Source: a virus
Direction: 5' to 3' (one strand)
DNA: 24,062 nt
IMG/VR virus record: IMGVR_UViG_3300041583_000333
Coordinates: 1-24,062 of that record
Positions 15,701 through 22,709 of this stretch are shown here, piece by piece. The notes under the pieces were generated by a model that made no database searches, was not told the origin of the DNA, and saw only the letters and a list, made by a program, of their open reading frames with translations. The position numbers and the translations under genes are program-made. Positions within the stretch are counted from its first letter, which is position 1. Each line of letters opens with the position of its first letter.

Positions 15701-16636
15701 TTCAAAGCTTTAATTAACAAAGAAGCATTAGACTTTAGATATTTAATTGATGGATTTGGATTAGGATTAACTGAAAGATCGAAACAACAATTAGTTGATA
15801 TATGTGGTGATAGATTGGACGCATTTGGGTTCATTAATATGCCATCTATGAGGTCATTTAAGAACTCATCCTCACCTACATTTGTTGATAGTGAAGGTAC
15901 ATTACAAGTTGAGTTTATAGCTCAAGGTGGTGACCCAGAAAGTAACCCAGCATTCCTTTACTCATTCGGTGAGGGAGCAGGAACAACTACTGTTGGTTAT
16001 TTCGCACCATATGTTACTGTGAATGATAATGGTAGACCATTAGATTTCCCACCTGCATCTTTTGTAGCAACAACTTATATGAGAAAACATATTTCTAATA
16101 TAACATCTGTTACTCCTTGGACAATAGCGGCTGGTGTAACAAACGGTAAGATTACTAACATCTCTGGTATAGAAATGGACTTTACTCAAGAAGATATCGA
16201 ATTCTTGAATCAAGCTCAAATGAACCCAGTTGTTTTCAAGAGAAATAGAGGTTATATAATTGAAACTGAGAATACATCTCAAACTCTTTACAAATCAGCT
16301 CTTTCTTTCATACACGTTAGAGAGGTATTAATTGAACTTGAAAGAGAGTTATCAAGAATGTTATTAGACTACCAATGGAAGTTTAACACTCCTGATGTAA
16401 GATCAGAAATTAAACTAAGAGCAGATGTTATCTGTGAGACTTACGTAAGTAAGAATGGTTTATACAACTTCTTTAACAAAATGGATGAAGAGAATAACAC
16501 ATCAGAAATCATTGATAACCAAATTGGTGTTCTTGATACTTATGTAGAACCGATTAAGGGTATGGGTATTATTGTTAATAACATTACTATACTTAGAACA
16601 GGAGCTATTTCTGCTGGAGGATTCATAAACTCATAA
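12719..16636 (+). CDS. Tail sheath protein (gp18-like), greatly enlarged
   Basis: 1305 residues, about twice T4 gp18 (659). The N-terminus (PGIFIEEFDQSV...TVAGITNLVMGVSKKGP) and the C-terminal ~400 residues (FPPASFVATTYMRKH, LERELSRMLLDYQWKFNTPDVRSEI, VLDTYVEPIKGMGIIVNN) are typical of contractile sheath proteins, which form the tail tube's outer contractile layer. The extra length is in the middle: ~350-880 contains a Ser/Thr-rich, beta-strand-like stretch (~395-560, e.g. PVSASASITVTYN and SATTSLTISANDY), probably Ig-like domains exposed on the tail surface. The frame is continuous and codon use is like the neighbours. A TATATATATA box lies upstream and a strong terminator follows. The sheath identity is secure; the role of the insert is inferred. 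Confidence 0.95.
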   Translation: MAIQIGKYKRPGIFIEEFDQSVIISPTVAGITNLVMGVSKKGPVNTPIRLTNIQDLEAIFGQLDRNLERKGSFFHRTIAKMLETSTVYAMNLLLTDDNLDVIEYKSLSSSAGSKNDIKREGPYRRFFDTTGFWKRDTESFINLTKNNTGYAERAFSLTNLSDKPITTFVFKSQLVGFNRTLLEWYGSVEKMPPYVNANDFAADYLVDVVVVGGDWSNYQELSVDPRWSQYFNASGLRKGKVSEFANDRNVTLLSYYEGLSLIPYFRDLNGRNIFIETTINRDTDTTGLFCAFDNDLVEQDYYNGMLDLIGNTIVDENETDIEFLSYKETISESISMTNTPLDLPGNVTALLGGTWSGYGYINQPTHAFGAVPTTSGIVVNENNRTSWFGEGSIYNVTLDNSTPVSASASITVTYNVGSDAYSIIGDLYVPVSATTSLTISANDYPVTAATASYTSAFSLDASGEIVLINSLAPNVNPSVSTSDIILGYLTFDILTGGFVNLGSLSVIDITNGTSGYTDFSFGTSSNDDYYITDLGSGSLKVEFVNTNSQQDVKNYTQYRRFKMFNRLVSVIDSPNKNKITMSLGPVSNYDKYSLENVTISDIVTSTLENKSFVLNTTLTSSELSDVLNGHLVFYTEDDEFLLGKEGVITKNEVADGADLGVVGKYSKFYTSYFDGNINTKDFFYSNRLYVGSGGTVNAVLGTDVNITFIDGEVATSATSSYAGYDYIVFESDVPFFSNEVDLQVFEQLSFPGSDVNKGSFTIVSNTVNPLDTPTQLAIDLGFTGNFYAYQVNEEVEFEYLTEQGLVFDYLTRHYLKMYLDNNGILSVEFKDELLTSDVDADPQANNTLFVQSGKSNFKQTIEVELPSGYVQVPNKILIDGERYSEVKVGDFLEAYYDPTALEVGEVPRRLTRILSKRQYAGDTSLTEISCDSRIATYNFGGDVQTMRYLSVDQYALTYKAISMKGFKVRQSSLPDGTEGRQNQILNLVAKGTPMFKALINKEALDFRYLIDGFGLGLTERSKQQLVDICGDRLDAFGFINMPSMRSFKNSSSPTFVDSEGTLQVEFIAQGGDPESNPAFLYSFGEGAGTTTVGYFAPYVTVNDNGRPLDFPPASFVATTYMRKHISNITSVTPWTIAAGVTNGKITNISGIEMDFTQEDIEFLNQAQMNPVVFKRNRGYIIETENTSQTLYKSALSFIHVREVLIELERELSRMLLDYQWKFNTPDVRSEIKLRADVICETYVSKNGLYNFFNKMDEENNTSEIIDNQIGVLDTYVEPIKGMGIIVNNITILRTGAISAGGFINS

Positions 16637-16655
16637 AGATAAACATAATAATTAT

Positions 16656-16686
16656 AAAACCCTCGAAATTTCGAGGGTTTTTTTTT
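16656..16686 (+). terminator. Rho-independent terminator after the tail sheath
   Basis: AAAACCCTCGAAA and TTTCGAGGGTTTT form a perfect 26-bp inverted repeat at 16656-16681, followed by more T on the plus strand. It isolates sheath expression from the hub genes downstream. Confidence 0.92.
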
Positions 16687-16741
16687 CTTTAAACTAAACA
16701 AAGTGTTTATTATTTTTTATAATAGAGGAAGAGTTATATAG

Positions 16742-16750
16742 AATATATAA
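16742..16750 (+). promoter_or_regulatory. AATATATAA box, candidate phage promoter
   Basis: It lies 20 nt before the ATG at 16771 and just after the sheath terminator, which fits a new transcript starting here. Confidence 0.5.
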
Positions 16751-16770
16751 TTAAAAATAAAAGAATTTTT

Positions 16771-17718
16771 ATGTCAGACGAGAAAAAAGATAATATGTCC
16801 GAAGAGGATTACTTAAAAAGACATCTAACAGACCTAGAATCGAATAAATCGGCGGCAGTTAACACTGACATCCCATTTATATCAGAAAAGGAATCTAACA
16901 ATTCAAGAGTTGATGATTTACAATACTTCAATTTTGATGTTAGAGAATTACCTTGTGGTGAATTTTACCCAACAGGTACTCTTTTCATGGTTAGACCAGC
17001 TCAAGTTAGAGAAATACAAGCATACTCAATGGTTGATGATAACAACTTCTATGATATTATTGAAAAAATGAATGATATGTTACAATCATGTGTTAGGATT
17101 AAATTCCCAGATGGTAAGATAGGATCATACTTAGAAGTTAAAGATCAAGATAGATTATATCTTGTATTCTTAATCAGAGAATTAACATTCCAACAAGGTA
17201 ATAGCTTAGCAGTAACAACTAACTGTGGGTGTGGTAATGAATATCAAGTAGAATTAAAAAGAGATAACTTCGTTTACCATAAGATAGATGAGAAATTATC
17301 TAGATTCTTCAATCCATCATCCAGAACATACCAGTTCAATACTGTTAATGGTAAGGAATTTGAAATATCACCACCAAACATTGGGTTACAAAAAGCTTTT
17401 ACTGAGTATATCATAAAGGAAAATAATGAAAAGAAAACTCCAAATTTAGCTTTCTTAAAAATCATACCATTTATGTTAGCTGGTAGAACTAATATATCAT
17501 ACGAAGGTATAAAAGCTAAACTTAAAGATTTTGAAGATATGGATGATATTTCATTCCAATTCTTAAATGGAGCAATTAGTAAAATGACCTTCGGAATAAA
17601 GGAACTTAAAAAATCATGTGAGTGTGGCGAGGAGGGCCGCACGGACATGCAGTTTCCCAACGGAGCCTCAGGTATTTTCGTTATTCATGATGCCTTTGAA
17701 GCATATATTAAAGAATAA
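16771..17718 (+). CDS. gp26-like baseplate hub / tail assembly protein with two CxC pairs
   Basis: 315 residues; T4 gp26 is 208. The front ~50 residues are polar and unstructured. The rest fits the T4 baseplate-protein family: ELPCGEFYPTG, YLVFLIRELTF, LRD/KDF-type helices, and two cysteine pairs, NCGCG (C152, C154) and CECG (C283, C285), which could bind one zinc. The end, FPNGASGIFVIHDAFEAYI, is a family-like tail. In T4, gene 26 is followed directly by gene 51, and here a small overlapping gene also follows. Bases 17621-17670, coding residues ~284-300, are unusually GC-rich. A hub or tail-initiator assembly role is expected, but exact equivalence to gp26 is an inference from size, motif and order. 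Confidence 0.65.
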   Translation: MSDEKKDNMSEEDYLKRHLTDLESNKSAAVNTDIPFISEKESNNSRVDDLQYFNFDVRELPCGEFYPTGTLFMVRPAQVREIQAYSMVDDNNFYDIIEKMNDMLQSCVRIKFPDGKIGSYLEVKDQDRLYLVFLIRELTFQQGNSLAVTTNCGCGNEYQVELKRDNFVYHKIDEKLSRFFNPSSRTYQFNTVNGKEFEISPPNIGLQKAFTEYIIKENNEKKTPNLAFLKIIPFMLAGRTNISYEGIKAKLKDFEDMDDISFQFLNGAISKMTFGIKELKKSCECGEEGRTDMQFPNGASGIFVIHDAFEAYIKE

Positions 17719-17938
17719 GTTATTATTACAGAAACATTTCCATACACAAGAATTTGCTATGGACAGTTGGCCTTATTGGTTATTTGAAGAAAATGTTAAA
17801 CTGGTTAATGAGATTCTTGAAGAAGAAGATTCTAATCAAAAGAGTGGAGAAAAAGACCAAATGGGTAATTTCGATGCTAACTCAATGATGAAAAACGCTT
17901 CTAATATGACAAACAACATGAATATGCCGAAATTCTAA
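17687..17938 (+). CDS. Small tail/hub assembly protein in the gp51 position, overlapping the upstream gene
   Basis: 83 residues from ATG 17687 (or 82 from 17690). Residues ~25-47 (MDSWPYWLFEENVKLVNEILEEE) look like the WPYWxxE helix found in second parts of tail assembly chaperone pairs. The tail is N/M-rich and disordered (NASNMTNNMNMPKF). The frame is +1 relative to the upstream gene, which it overlaps by 32 nt. I chose the internal ATG because reading further back in this frame gives an unnatural peptide. A programmed frameshift joining it to the upstream protein is an alternative. By order (gene 26 then 51 in T4) it may be gp51-like. The terminator at 17974-18006 follows. Confidence 0.55.
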   Translation: MMPLKHILKNKLLLQKHFHTQEFAMDSWPYWLFEENVKLVNEILEEEDSNQKSGEKDQMGNFDANSMMKNASNMTNNMNMPKF

Positions 17939-17973
17939 ATACTAGGCAACCTATTGGGGATAGTATAGATACA

Positions 17974-18006
17974 AAAAAACCCACTCAAATTTTGAGTGGG
18001 TTTTTT
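17974..18006. terminator. Bidirectional terminator between convergent hub and tube genes
   Basis: AAAAAACCCACTCAAA and TTTGAGTGGGTTTTTT form a 16-bp inverted repeat that gives a T6 tail on both strands. It lies between the plus-strand gene ending at 17938 and the minus-strand tube gene ending at 18023. Confidence 0.93.
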
Positions 18007-18022
18007 AATTTGTATCTTATTA

Positions 18023-18643
18023 TTAATATCCTGTTACTAAAGGTGGATTAATTGTAAAGTTTTGATCGATATACTCATCAATGAAGTAATCATAAACGAA
18101 AGAAGCATCTGAACTTTCAATGATGTTATTTGATGACCAATCAAGAGAATAACCAGCTAGTTTAGTAATCTGAACATTTTGAAATGTTACTCTTCTTAAA
18201 ACAACACCCTTCTTATCATGTTGGTTAACTATAATAGTACCAATAATATCACTCTTATAGTGAAGTGCTCCGTTTTGTGAGTTAAATACTAAATCATACC
18301 AAGCTTTCATAGTGTTCCAAGTTTCCATAGAACCTTGTTGATTTACGTTTACTTGAACCGGAATTGTAAGTTCACCACTTGTCTTAGTTGGTGTAGTTAC
18401 AAATTCTCTTGTTGAGTATTTGAATCTTTGTTGTTTAGTAGCAACATCAAACTCTGTTAAGTTTAAGTCGATTTTAGTTGCATTTTGTAGCAATAAAATA
18501 GGGTCTCTACCCTGTGCTTGTAGAATAACTGGTAAAATAAAAGTTATCTCAAAAAGGTTCAAATAAACAACCTCATCAGGTAACGTCCCTGGTCCCCCTG
18601 GTGATCCTGCATTTATTACTTGTGTAAAGTGTGGTAATCCCAT
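18023..18643 (-). CDS. Tail tube protein (gp19-like)
   Basis: 206 residues; T4 gp19 is 163. The pattern is that of a contractile-phage tube protein: a short N-terminal loop (GLPHFTQVINAGSPGGPG), strands with LFEITFILP, a central TIPVQVNVNQ strand, the MKAWYDLVFN helix, then GVVLRRVTFQNVQITKLAGYSLDWSSNNI, the strand pair before the end. The tube forms the inner channel for DNA, with sheath around it. It lies on the strand opposite to the sheath, unlike in T4 where 18 and 19 are adjacent and co-directional. An AATATATAAA box is 44 nt upstream and a bidirectional terminator lies after it. Confidence 0.88.
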   Translation of the reverse strand: MGLPHFTQVINAGSPGGPGTLPDEVVYLNLFEITFILPVILQAQGRDPILLLQNATKIDLNLTEFDVATKQQRFKYSTREFVTTPTKTSGELTIPVQVNVNQQGSMETWNTMKAWYDLVFNSQNGALHYKSDIIGTIIVNQHDKKGVVLRRVTFQNVQITKLAGYSLDWSSNNIIESSDASFVYDYFIDEYIDQNFTINPPLVTGY

Positions 18644-18687
18644 TCTCTTTTTATTATTTTTTAATTAATTTGTTTTAGTAATTATAA

Positions 18688-18697
18688 TTTATATATT
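18688..18697 (-). promoter_or_regulatory. AATATATAAA box before the tail tube gene
   Basis: This minus-strand box is 44 nt before ATG 18643, inside the 156-nt divergent gap to gp47. Confidence 0.35.
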
Positions 18698-18774
18698 ATA
18701 ATTCCACTTTTCTCTATTAGTATATATAAACTATCAAAAATCATTTTTTTCTAAACTATAACTACAACCAACCC

Positions 18775-18782
18775 TATAAATA
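18775..18782 (+). promoter_or_regulatory. TATAAATA, identical to the T4 late promoter octamer, before gp47
   Basis: TATAAATA lies 17 nt before the ATG at 18800. A second AT box, TATATATAAA at 18721-18730, lies further upstream. The exact match to T4 may be chance in AT-rich DNA. Confidence 0.35.
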
Positions 18783-18799
18783 AAAAATAATCTAACTAT

Positions 18800-19915
18800 A
18801 TGAGAGTTTTTATGATAACAGATACACACTTTGGTATCTATCTTAATAACTTAGATAAATGGCTCAATATGATGGAATCTACATTCTATGATTTTGTTAT
18901 ACCTTATCTAAAAGAAAATGCTAAAGAAGGTGATGTCTTAATACACCTAGGAGATTTATTTGATAATAGAAATAGTCTACCAATTATTGTAATCAATAAA
19001 GTAGAAAAGATTCTTAAAGAAATGTCTGATATTTTACCACTACATATAATGGTTGGTAATCATGATTTGTGGAATAAAGGTAATAATGAAGTTAATTCTG
19101 TTAGATTATTTGGATACATGAATAAAAATATACAAGTATATGAACAGACAACCACATTAGAATTAGGTGGTCAAAAGTTAGTATTAATGCCTTGGATAGA
19201 AAAGAGAATCGATATGATTAATCAGATAAGTCAAAGTCCTGGTGATTATTTATTATGTCATTCTGATTTAAATGGTTGTCAAATGCACCTAAATTCAATA
19301 GCTCATAGAAATGCTGATAAGATAGATGTAGAAGAATTCAAAGGATATAAGAATGTTTTCTCAGGACATATACACATAAGACAAGAAAATAAAAACTTTA
19401 TGTTTATTGGTAGTTTATACCAGATGGATAGAAATGATTATGGTGATCAGAAAGGAATAACTTTATTAGATTTAGATACTGATGAAATTTCATTCATACA
19501 CAACACATATTCTCCTAGTTTCAGAAAGGTACGTGTAGAGAATGAGGTAGATGTTGAAAATCTAGATGATATAAAAGATACAAAAGATTATGTTGATATA
19601 GCTATATCAAATTCTTTACTTATGAGTAATAGGAAATTAAGAAGGAAGTTAGAGGTTATATTAGAGAATAGTAATTTCGCATCAGTTGAGTATATAGATG
19701 ATGTTTCACTAATAACGGAAGGTAGTGAGGATGATGTTATAGAAATTGATGAAGAAACATTAGATATATCTATACAACTTGACTACGAGGATTATGTAAA
19801 AGAGTACATACTTAAACAAACCTATGATAATGGTAAATTTAAAGATGGTATACTAAATGAATATGATGAAGTAATTAAAATTTATAAAGAAAACTACACT
19901 AATAATAAAGATTGA
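18800..19915 (+). CDS. Recombination endonuclease subunit gp47 (Mre11/SbcD-like)
   Basis: 371 residues; T4 gp47 is about 340. The Mre11-type metallophosphoesterase motifs are all in order: TDTHFG (D8, H10), GDLFDNR (D52), GNHD (N87, H88, D89), CHSDLNG (H154) and SGHIHI (H190, H192). The C-terminal ~110 residues are acidic and probably the capping or partner-binding region. With gp46 (SbcC/Rad50-like ATPase, not in this window) it processes DNA ends for recombination-dependent replication and helps degrade host DNA. A small gene overlaps its stop by 1 nt. A TATAAATA box is just upstream. All metal ligands are present, so it should be active. Confidence 0.95.
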   Translation: MRVFMITDTHFGIYLNNLDKWLNMMESTFYDFVIPYLKENAKEGDVLIHLGDLFDNRNSLPIIVINKVEKILKEMSDILPLHIMVGNHDLWNKGNNEVNSVRLFGYMNKNIQVYEQTTTLELGGQKLVLMPWIEKRIDMINQISQSPGDYLLCHSDLNGCQMHLNSIAHRNADKIDVEEFKGYKNVFSGHIHIRQENKNFMFIGSLYQMDRNDYGDQKGITLLDLDTDEISFIHNTYSPSFRKVRVENEVDVENLDDIKDTKDYVDIAISNSLLMSNRKLRRKLEVILENSNFASVEYIDDVSLITEGSEDDVIEIDEETLDISIQLDYEDYVKEYILKQTYDNGKFKDGILNEYDEVIKIYKENYTNNKD

Positions 19916-20118
19916 TGATTGAAATAAAATATGATGAGATTTACAATAGAGTAAAATCAGGTAAACCATTTAATAATAAACTGAAACCATATTCTAAAAT
20001 ACAATTAGATAGTGTATTATACTTTTTAGAAGGGGAAGAAGAATATGAAAAGTGTCAGGAAATAAAGAATTTTATCGATAATAGGTTTACACATGAATTA
20101 GGGTTTAAGAGTTACTAA
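19915..20118 (+). CDS. Small hypothetical protein coupled to gp47
   Basis: 67 residues from ATG 19915, which shares its A with the TGA of gp47 (TGATG). An alternative TTG start lies one codon earlier. It has a helical look (YDEIYNRVKSGKPF, QLDSVLYFLEGEEEYEKCQEIKNF), is acidic, and has no recognised family. Tight coupling suggests a role with gp47 or the recombination complex, which is inference only. Its 3' end overlaps the end of the minus-strand gene at 20098-20757 by 21 nt. Confidence 0.7.
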   Translation: MIEIKYDEIYNRVKSGKPFNNKLKPYSKIQLDSVLYFLEGEEEYEKCQEIKNFIDNRFTHELGFKSY

Positions 20119-20757
20119 TATAGTAGCTGCTTTATCACCATAACTATCTCTCAATTCTTTCTTTATATCAAATTTAGAAATGTCTAATCCTCGAAATAGG
20201 TTATTTAATTTTCTATCAGTATATGACATACTAGCGTTTATTTTGATAGTTTTATTTTCTTTATCTAAAGTCATAACTAAGCCATGATAAAAATCAGTAG
20301 TTCCAGAATTACCCTTTCTTCTTATAGAATTATAAAATTTTTCCAATTCAAATAGATCACTATCAACCTCACCATCAGTTAAAAATGATATAGAAAATCT
20401 AGGATAATCATTTCTAATACTAAAATATAAACAAACTTTATCACTTTGTAATCTACTTTTAAATGTTATTAACTCATCTAGGAATTCCCAAACTTTATCA
20501 TTATCGATCATAGTAGTATATGATCCAAAACCAGCACCAGAACTGAAATCTTTTAAATAAAAATTAATAGTTATAAACTTTCGACCACTAAATTCACCCT
20601 CAGTTATTGATTTTTCTAATCCTTGATAATCCTCAATAGAAACATCAATACCCATATCTCTAATAGGAACTAATATTTCATTCAATTTATCTATTGTATA
20701 TCTACCACTATCAGCCGATTCTAAAATGTAGTCAAAAAATTTCTCTAAGTGTTTCAT
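20098..20757 (-). CDS. Unknown protein with a capsid-targeting-like N-terminus
   Basis: 219 residues, starting MKHLEKFFDYILESA, very close in pattern to MKYLKRYNLFLES at 12099 and to T4 leader peptides (an ILE-S cut site can be imagined). The rest is an alpha/beta protein with strands such as FITINFYLKDF, KVCLYFSIRND and TIKINASMSYT, and no recognised motif. It is the third gene of a minus-strand operon, sharing one base (TAATG) with the stop of the 231-residue gene. A packaged head protein is possible. Confidence 0.7.
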   Translation of the reverse strand: MKHLEKFFDYILESADSGRYTIDKLNEILVPIRDMGIDVSIEDYQGLEKSITEGEFSGRKFITINFYLKDFSSGAGFGSYTTMIDNDKVWEFLDELITFKSRLQSDKVCLYFSIRNDYPRFSISFLTDGEVDSDLFELEKFYNSIRRKGNSGTTDFYHGLVMTLDKENKTIKINASMSYTDRKLNNLFRGLDISKFDIKKELRDSYGDKAATILVTLKP

Positions 20758-21452
20758 TATTTATTCTTCAATTTTTTATCCAACATTTTAGCAATATTAG
20801 ACCCAATAAAGAAGTGTACATTATCCAATGTATCTGATTCATATGTTTCTATATCATCCATAAACCTAAATTGGAATTTATAAGAATCTATTTCATTCTT
20901 TTCCTCATCTCTATCTACTTTAGTAATAGATAAATCCATATCATAATTGTTGTTAATATTTAACTTGAAGTCAAACGTTGTTTTATCACACGGAGTGGTC
21001 TTAAACTTTGGTTGATACTCCACATCAAAAATAGAATAATCTGTTATCTTATGTCTTCTCATATAGTAATTTAAGAACATAGCAGGTGCTTCAATGAAGT
21101 CAGAAAGTATTTGTAAATCCTCACCAAAATCTTTAGATTCGATAATATCTGTTATCCTTTCTTTTAAATCAATAACATTCTTAAATTCTATCTTGTGATA
21201 TACACAATTAACATCATATAAATATATAAAAGACTCTTCTACTATTCTTCTTTTTTCTAAATCAACCTTGAATATAAACTTAGTATGTATGATAGTAGTA
21301 TCTTCGGTAACTAAACCATGTATAGATATAACCAATTTAAGAAAATCACCTTCTTCGGGTGATTCATAAACAGATTCAACAGAGTTAACAACTCCCTTTT
21401 CCTCATCAAATACTTCTTTGAATATTTCTTCTATTTCTGATATACTAGTCAT
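20757..21452 (-). CDS. Hypothetical protein
   Basis: 231 residues, acidic, alternating strands and helices, without signal peptide or membrane helix (e.g. FLKLVISIHGLVTEDTTIIH, YDMDLSITKVDRDEEKNEID). The C-terminal DNVHFFIGSNIAKMLDKKLK is a final helix. It is the middle gene of a three-gene operon, 2 nt after the nucleotidyltransferase-fold gene. No family is recognised. Its architecture (repeated hydrophobic strands plus a C-terminal helix) is similar in feel to the next gene, but I cannot claim homology. Confidence 0.7.
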   Translation of the reverse strand: MTSISEIEEIFKEVFDEEKGVVNSVESVYESPEEGDFLKLVISIHGLVTEDTTIIHTKFIFKVDLEKRRIVEESFIYLYDVNCVYHKIEFKNVIDLKERITDIIESKDFGEDLQILSDFIEAPAMFLNYYMRRHKITDYSIFDVEYQPKFKTTPCDKTTFDFKLNINNNYDMDLSITKVDRDEEKNEIDSYKFQFRFMDDIETYESDTLDNVHFFIGSNIAKMLDKKLKNK

Positions 21453-21454
21453 AA

Positions 21455-22201
21455 TTATTTAAATTGATTATCATAAGATTTTCTCTTTAGTTTAAGAACC
21501 TTACTTATATACTCATTTCTTCTAAGTAACTTAAATACTAAGTTACCAGTTGAGAATTCACCACCCTCAGTAGCTAATCCACTTTTTCGATAGTTTTTTA
21601 TCTTATCCAAAACCTTATCAAGTTTTTTCTGAAACTCTTCATAACCATCCTCATCAATATCACCTTCCAAATCATCAACCATCATCATAGCTGATTTAGC
21701 CTTTTCTCTAATTGATTCCTCATCTGGTTCAAAATCTTTTTTATTTGGTTTAACATTCCACTCATCCTTCATTAACGAATAAATACCAGATGCTTTATGT
21801 GGTTCATTTATATCTTGTATATAAACCTCAACCTCATAACCAGCTATTTTAATATCATGCAATCCATTCCAGATATTCTTAACTGAGTCTGTATATTTTT
21901 TAACTAATTCAACGTCATCATTAATATCATTCATATCAATCAATATATGTAAATCATAGTCAGAATACTTTTCAGACCAATTATAATTAGCTAGTGATCC
22001 AGTAAGTATAATGTCTTTAACATCAGCTTTTAAATCTGTACCATCATAAAAATCTTGTGCAATTTGTAATAATTGTTCTCTAACTTCTTGATTGATTTCC
22101 TCATTATTCCAAACTTTTGGGTTCAGTTCATCTTTAATATGAAATGATTTAACAGGTTCTAAATCAGCTTGTACGAATTCTAAATATTTGGTGAGTTTCA
22201 T
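21455..22201 (-). CDS. Nucleotidyltransferase-fold protein
   Basis: 248 residues. The Pol-beta-type nucleotidyltransferase signature is clear: LTGSLANYNWSEKYSDYDLHILID (G68, S69, then D81 and D83), with a likely third acid in YEVEVYIQD (E123 or E125). A helical C-terminal part follows (DEESIREKAKSAMMMVDD...). Such proteins transfer nucleotides to proteins, RNA or small molecules. In T4-like phages, enzymes that modify host targets can be packaged in the head. The N-terminus MKLTKYLEFVQA is a weaker match to the MKYL-type leader seen on its neighbours. It leads the operon to 20098. An AATATATATAA stretch sits only 2 nt before its ATG. Confidence 0.8.
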   Translation of the reverse strand: MKLTKYLEFVQADLEPVKSFHIKDELNPKVWNNEEINQEVREQLLQIAQDFYDGTDLKADVKDIILTGSLANYNWSEKYSDYDLHILIDMNDINDDVELVKKYTDSVKNIWNGLHDIKIAGYEVEVYIQDINEPHKASGIYSLMKDEWNVKPNKKDFEPDEESIREKAKSAMMMVDDLEGDIDEDGYEEFQKKLDKVLDKIKNYRKSGLATEGGEFSTGNLVFKLLRRNEYISKVLKLKRKSYDNQFK

Positions 22202-22235
22202 AATTATATATATTAAAAATTTAATCTGGTATTAC

Positions 22236-22709
22236 TTACATTATAGTACCATTCAACTTAGCCTTTATATAATCTCTAAAATCCATACCAATCATCCAAG
22301 GAACCATAGCTGTTGTATAATCATTACTTGGTATAACATTATCTAACCAAGTTGCGATAACATCATTCTCTATATCGTCTATTAAAGGACCTCTACCACC
22401 ATTACCCCAAGATCCAAAAGCGGCTGAGTGTCTCGTTTGTAAATCAGTAAGTTTGTGATAAGCGTCATCAGCATCAGTAAATGTTCCTGATAAAACCCCA
22501 TCCAAACCGACATGATCAATTAACTGCTCAATTCTATTTGCTCTTCTCTTTTCACCCTCTGCATGTCTTTTCTGCCTACTATCATAATATTTTACAGATA
22601 TCTTAGTATCAGGAGACCAAGTACCATCCATAAGAGCCCAAGTTCTAGTAACAACACGACTAACAACTTCATCATCAACACTTAATTCAGCAACAGCTTC
22701 ATATTCCAT
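22236..22709 (-). CDS. C-terminal frame of a broken or overlapping structural gene
   Basis: 157 residues from ATG 22709 (MEYEAVAEL...). I do not take the earlier ATG at 22781 because the peptide it adds (MIHYQHLLYMF...) is the out-of-frame reading of a better-looking frame. The protein is polar, with W-rich stretches (RTWALMDGTWSPDTKISVKYY, HSAAFGSWGNGGRGPLIDD), and ends KAKLNGTIM. It lacks a recognised family; a fibre- or head-attachment protein is possible. It overlaps the previous frame by 11 nt (ATG inside GATGGAATATGA). Either a coupled gene or the last third of a gene with two frameshifts. Confidence 0.5.
   Translation of the reverse strand: MEYEAVAELSVDDEVVSRVVTRTWALMDGTWSPDTKISVKYYDSRQKRHAEGEKRRANRIEQLIDHVGLDGVLSGTFTDADDAYHKLTDLQTRHSAAFGSWGNGGRGPLIDDIENDVIATWLDNVIPSNDYTTAMVPWMIGMDFRDYIKAKLNGTIM

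Noticed and set aside
16040-16282. Minus-strand ORF in the sheath gene
   Set aside because: Lies wholly inside the conserved sheath C-terminal region and has no start context.
17274-17660. Minus-strand ORF inside the gp26-like gene
   Set aside because: Shadow of the real gene, whose paired CxC motifs and family-like end are clear.
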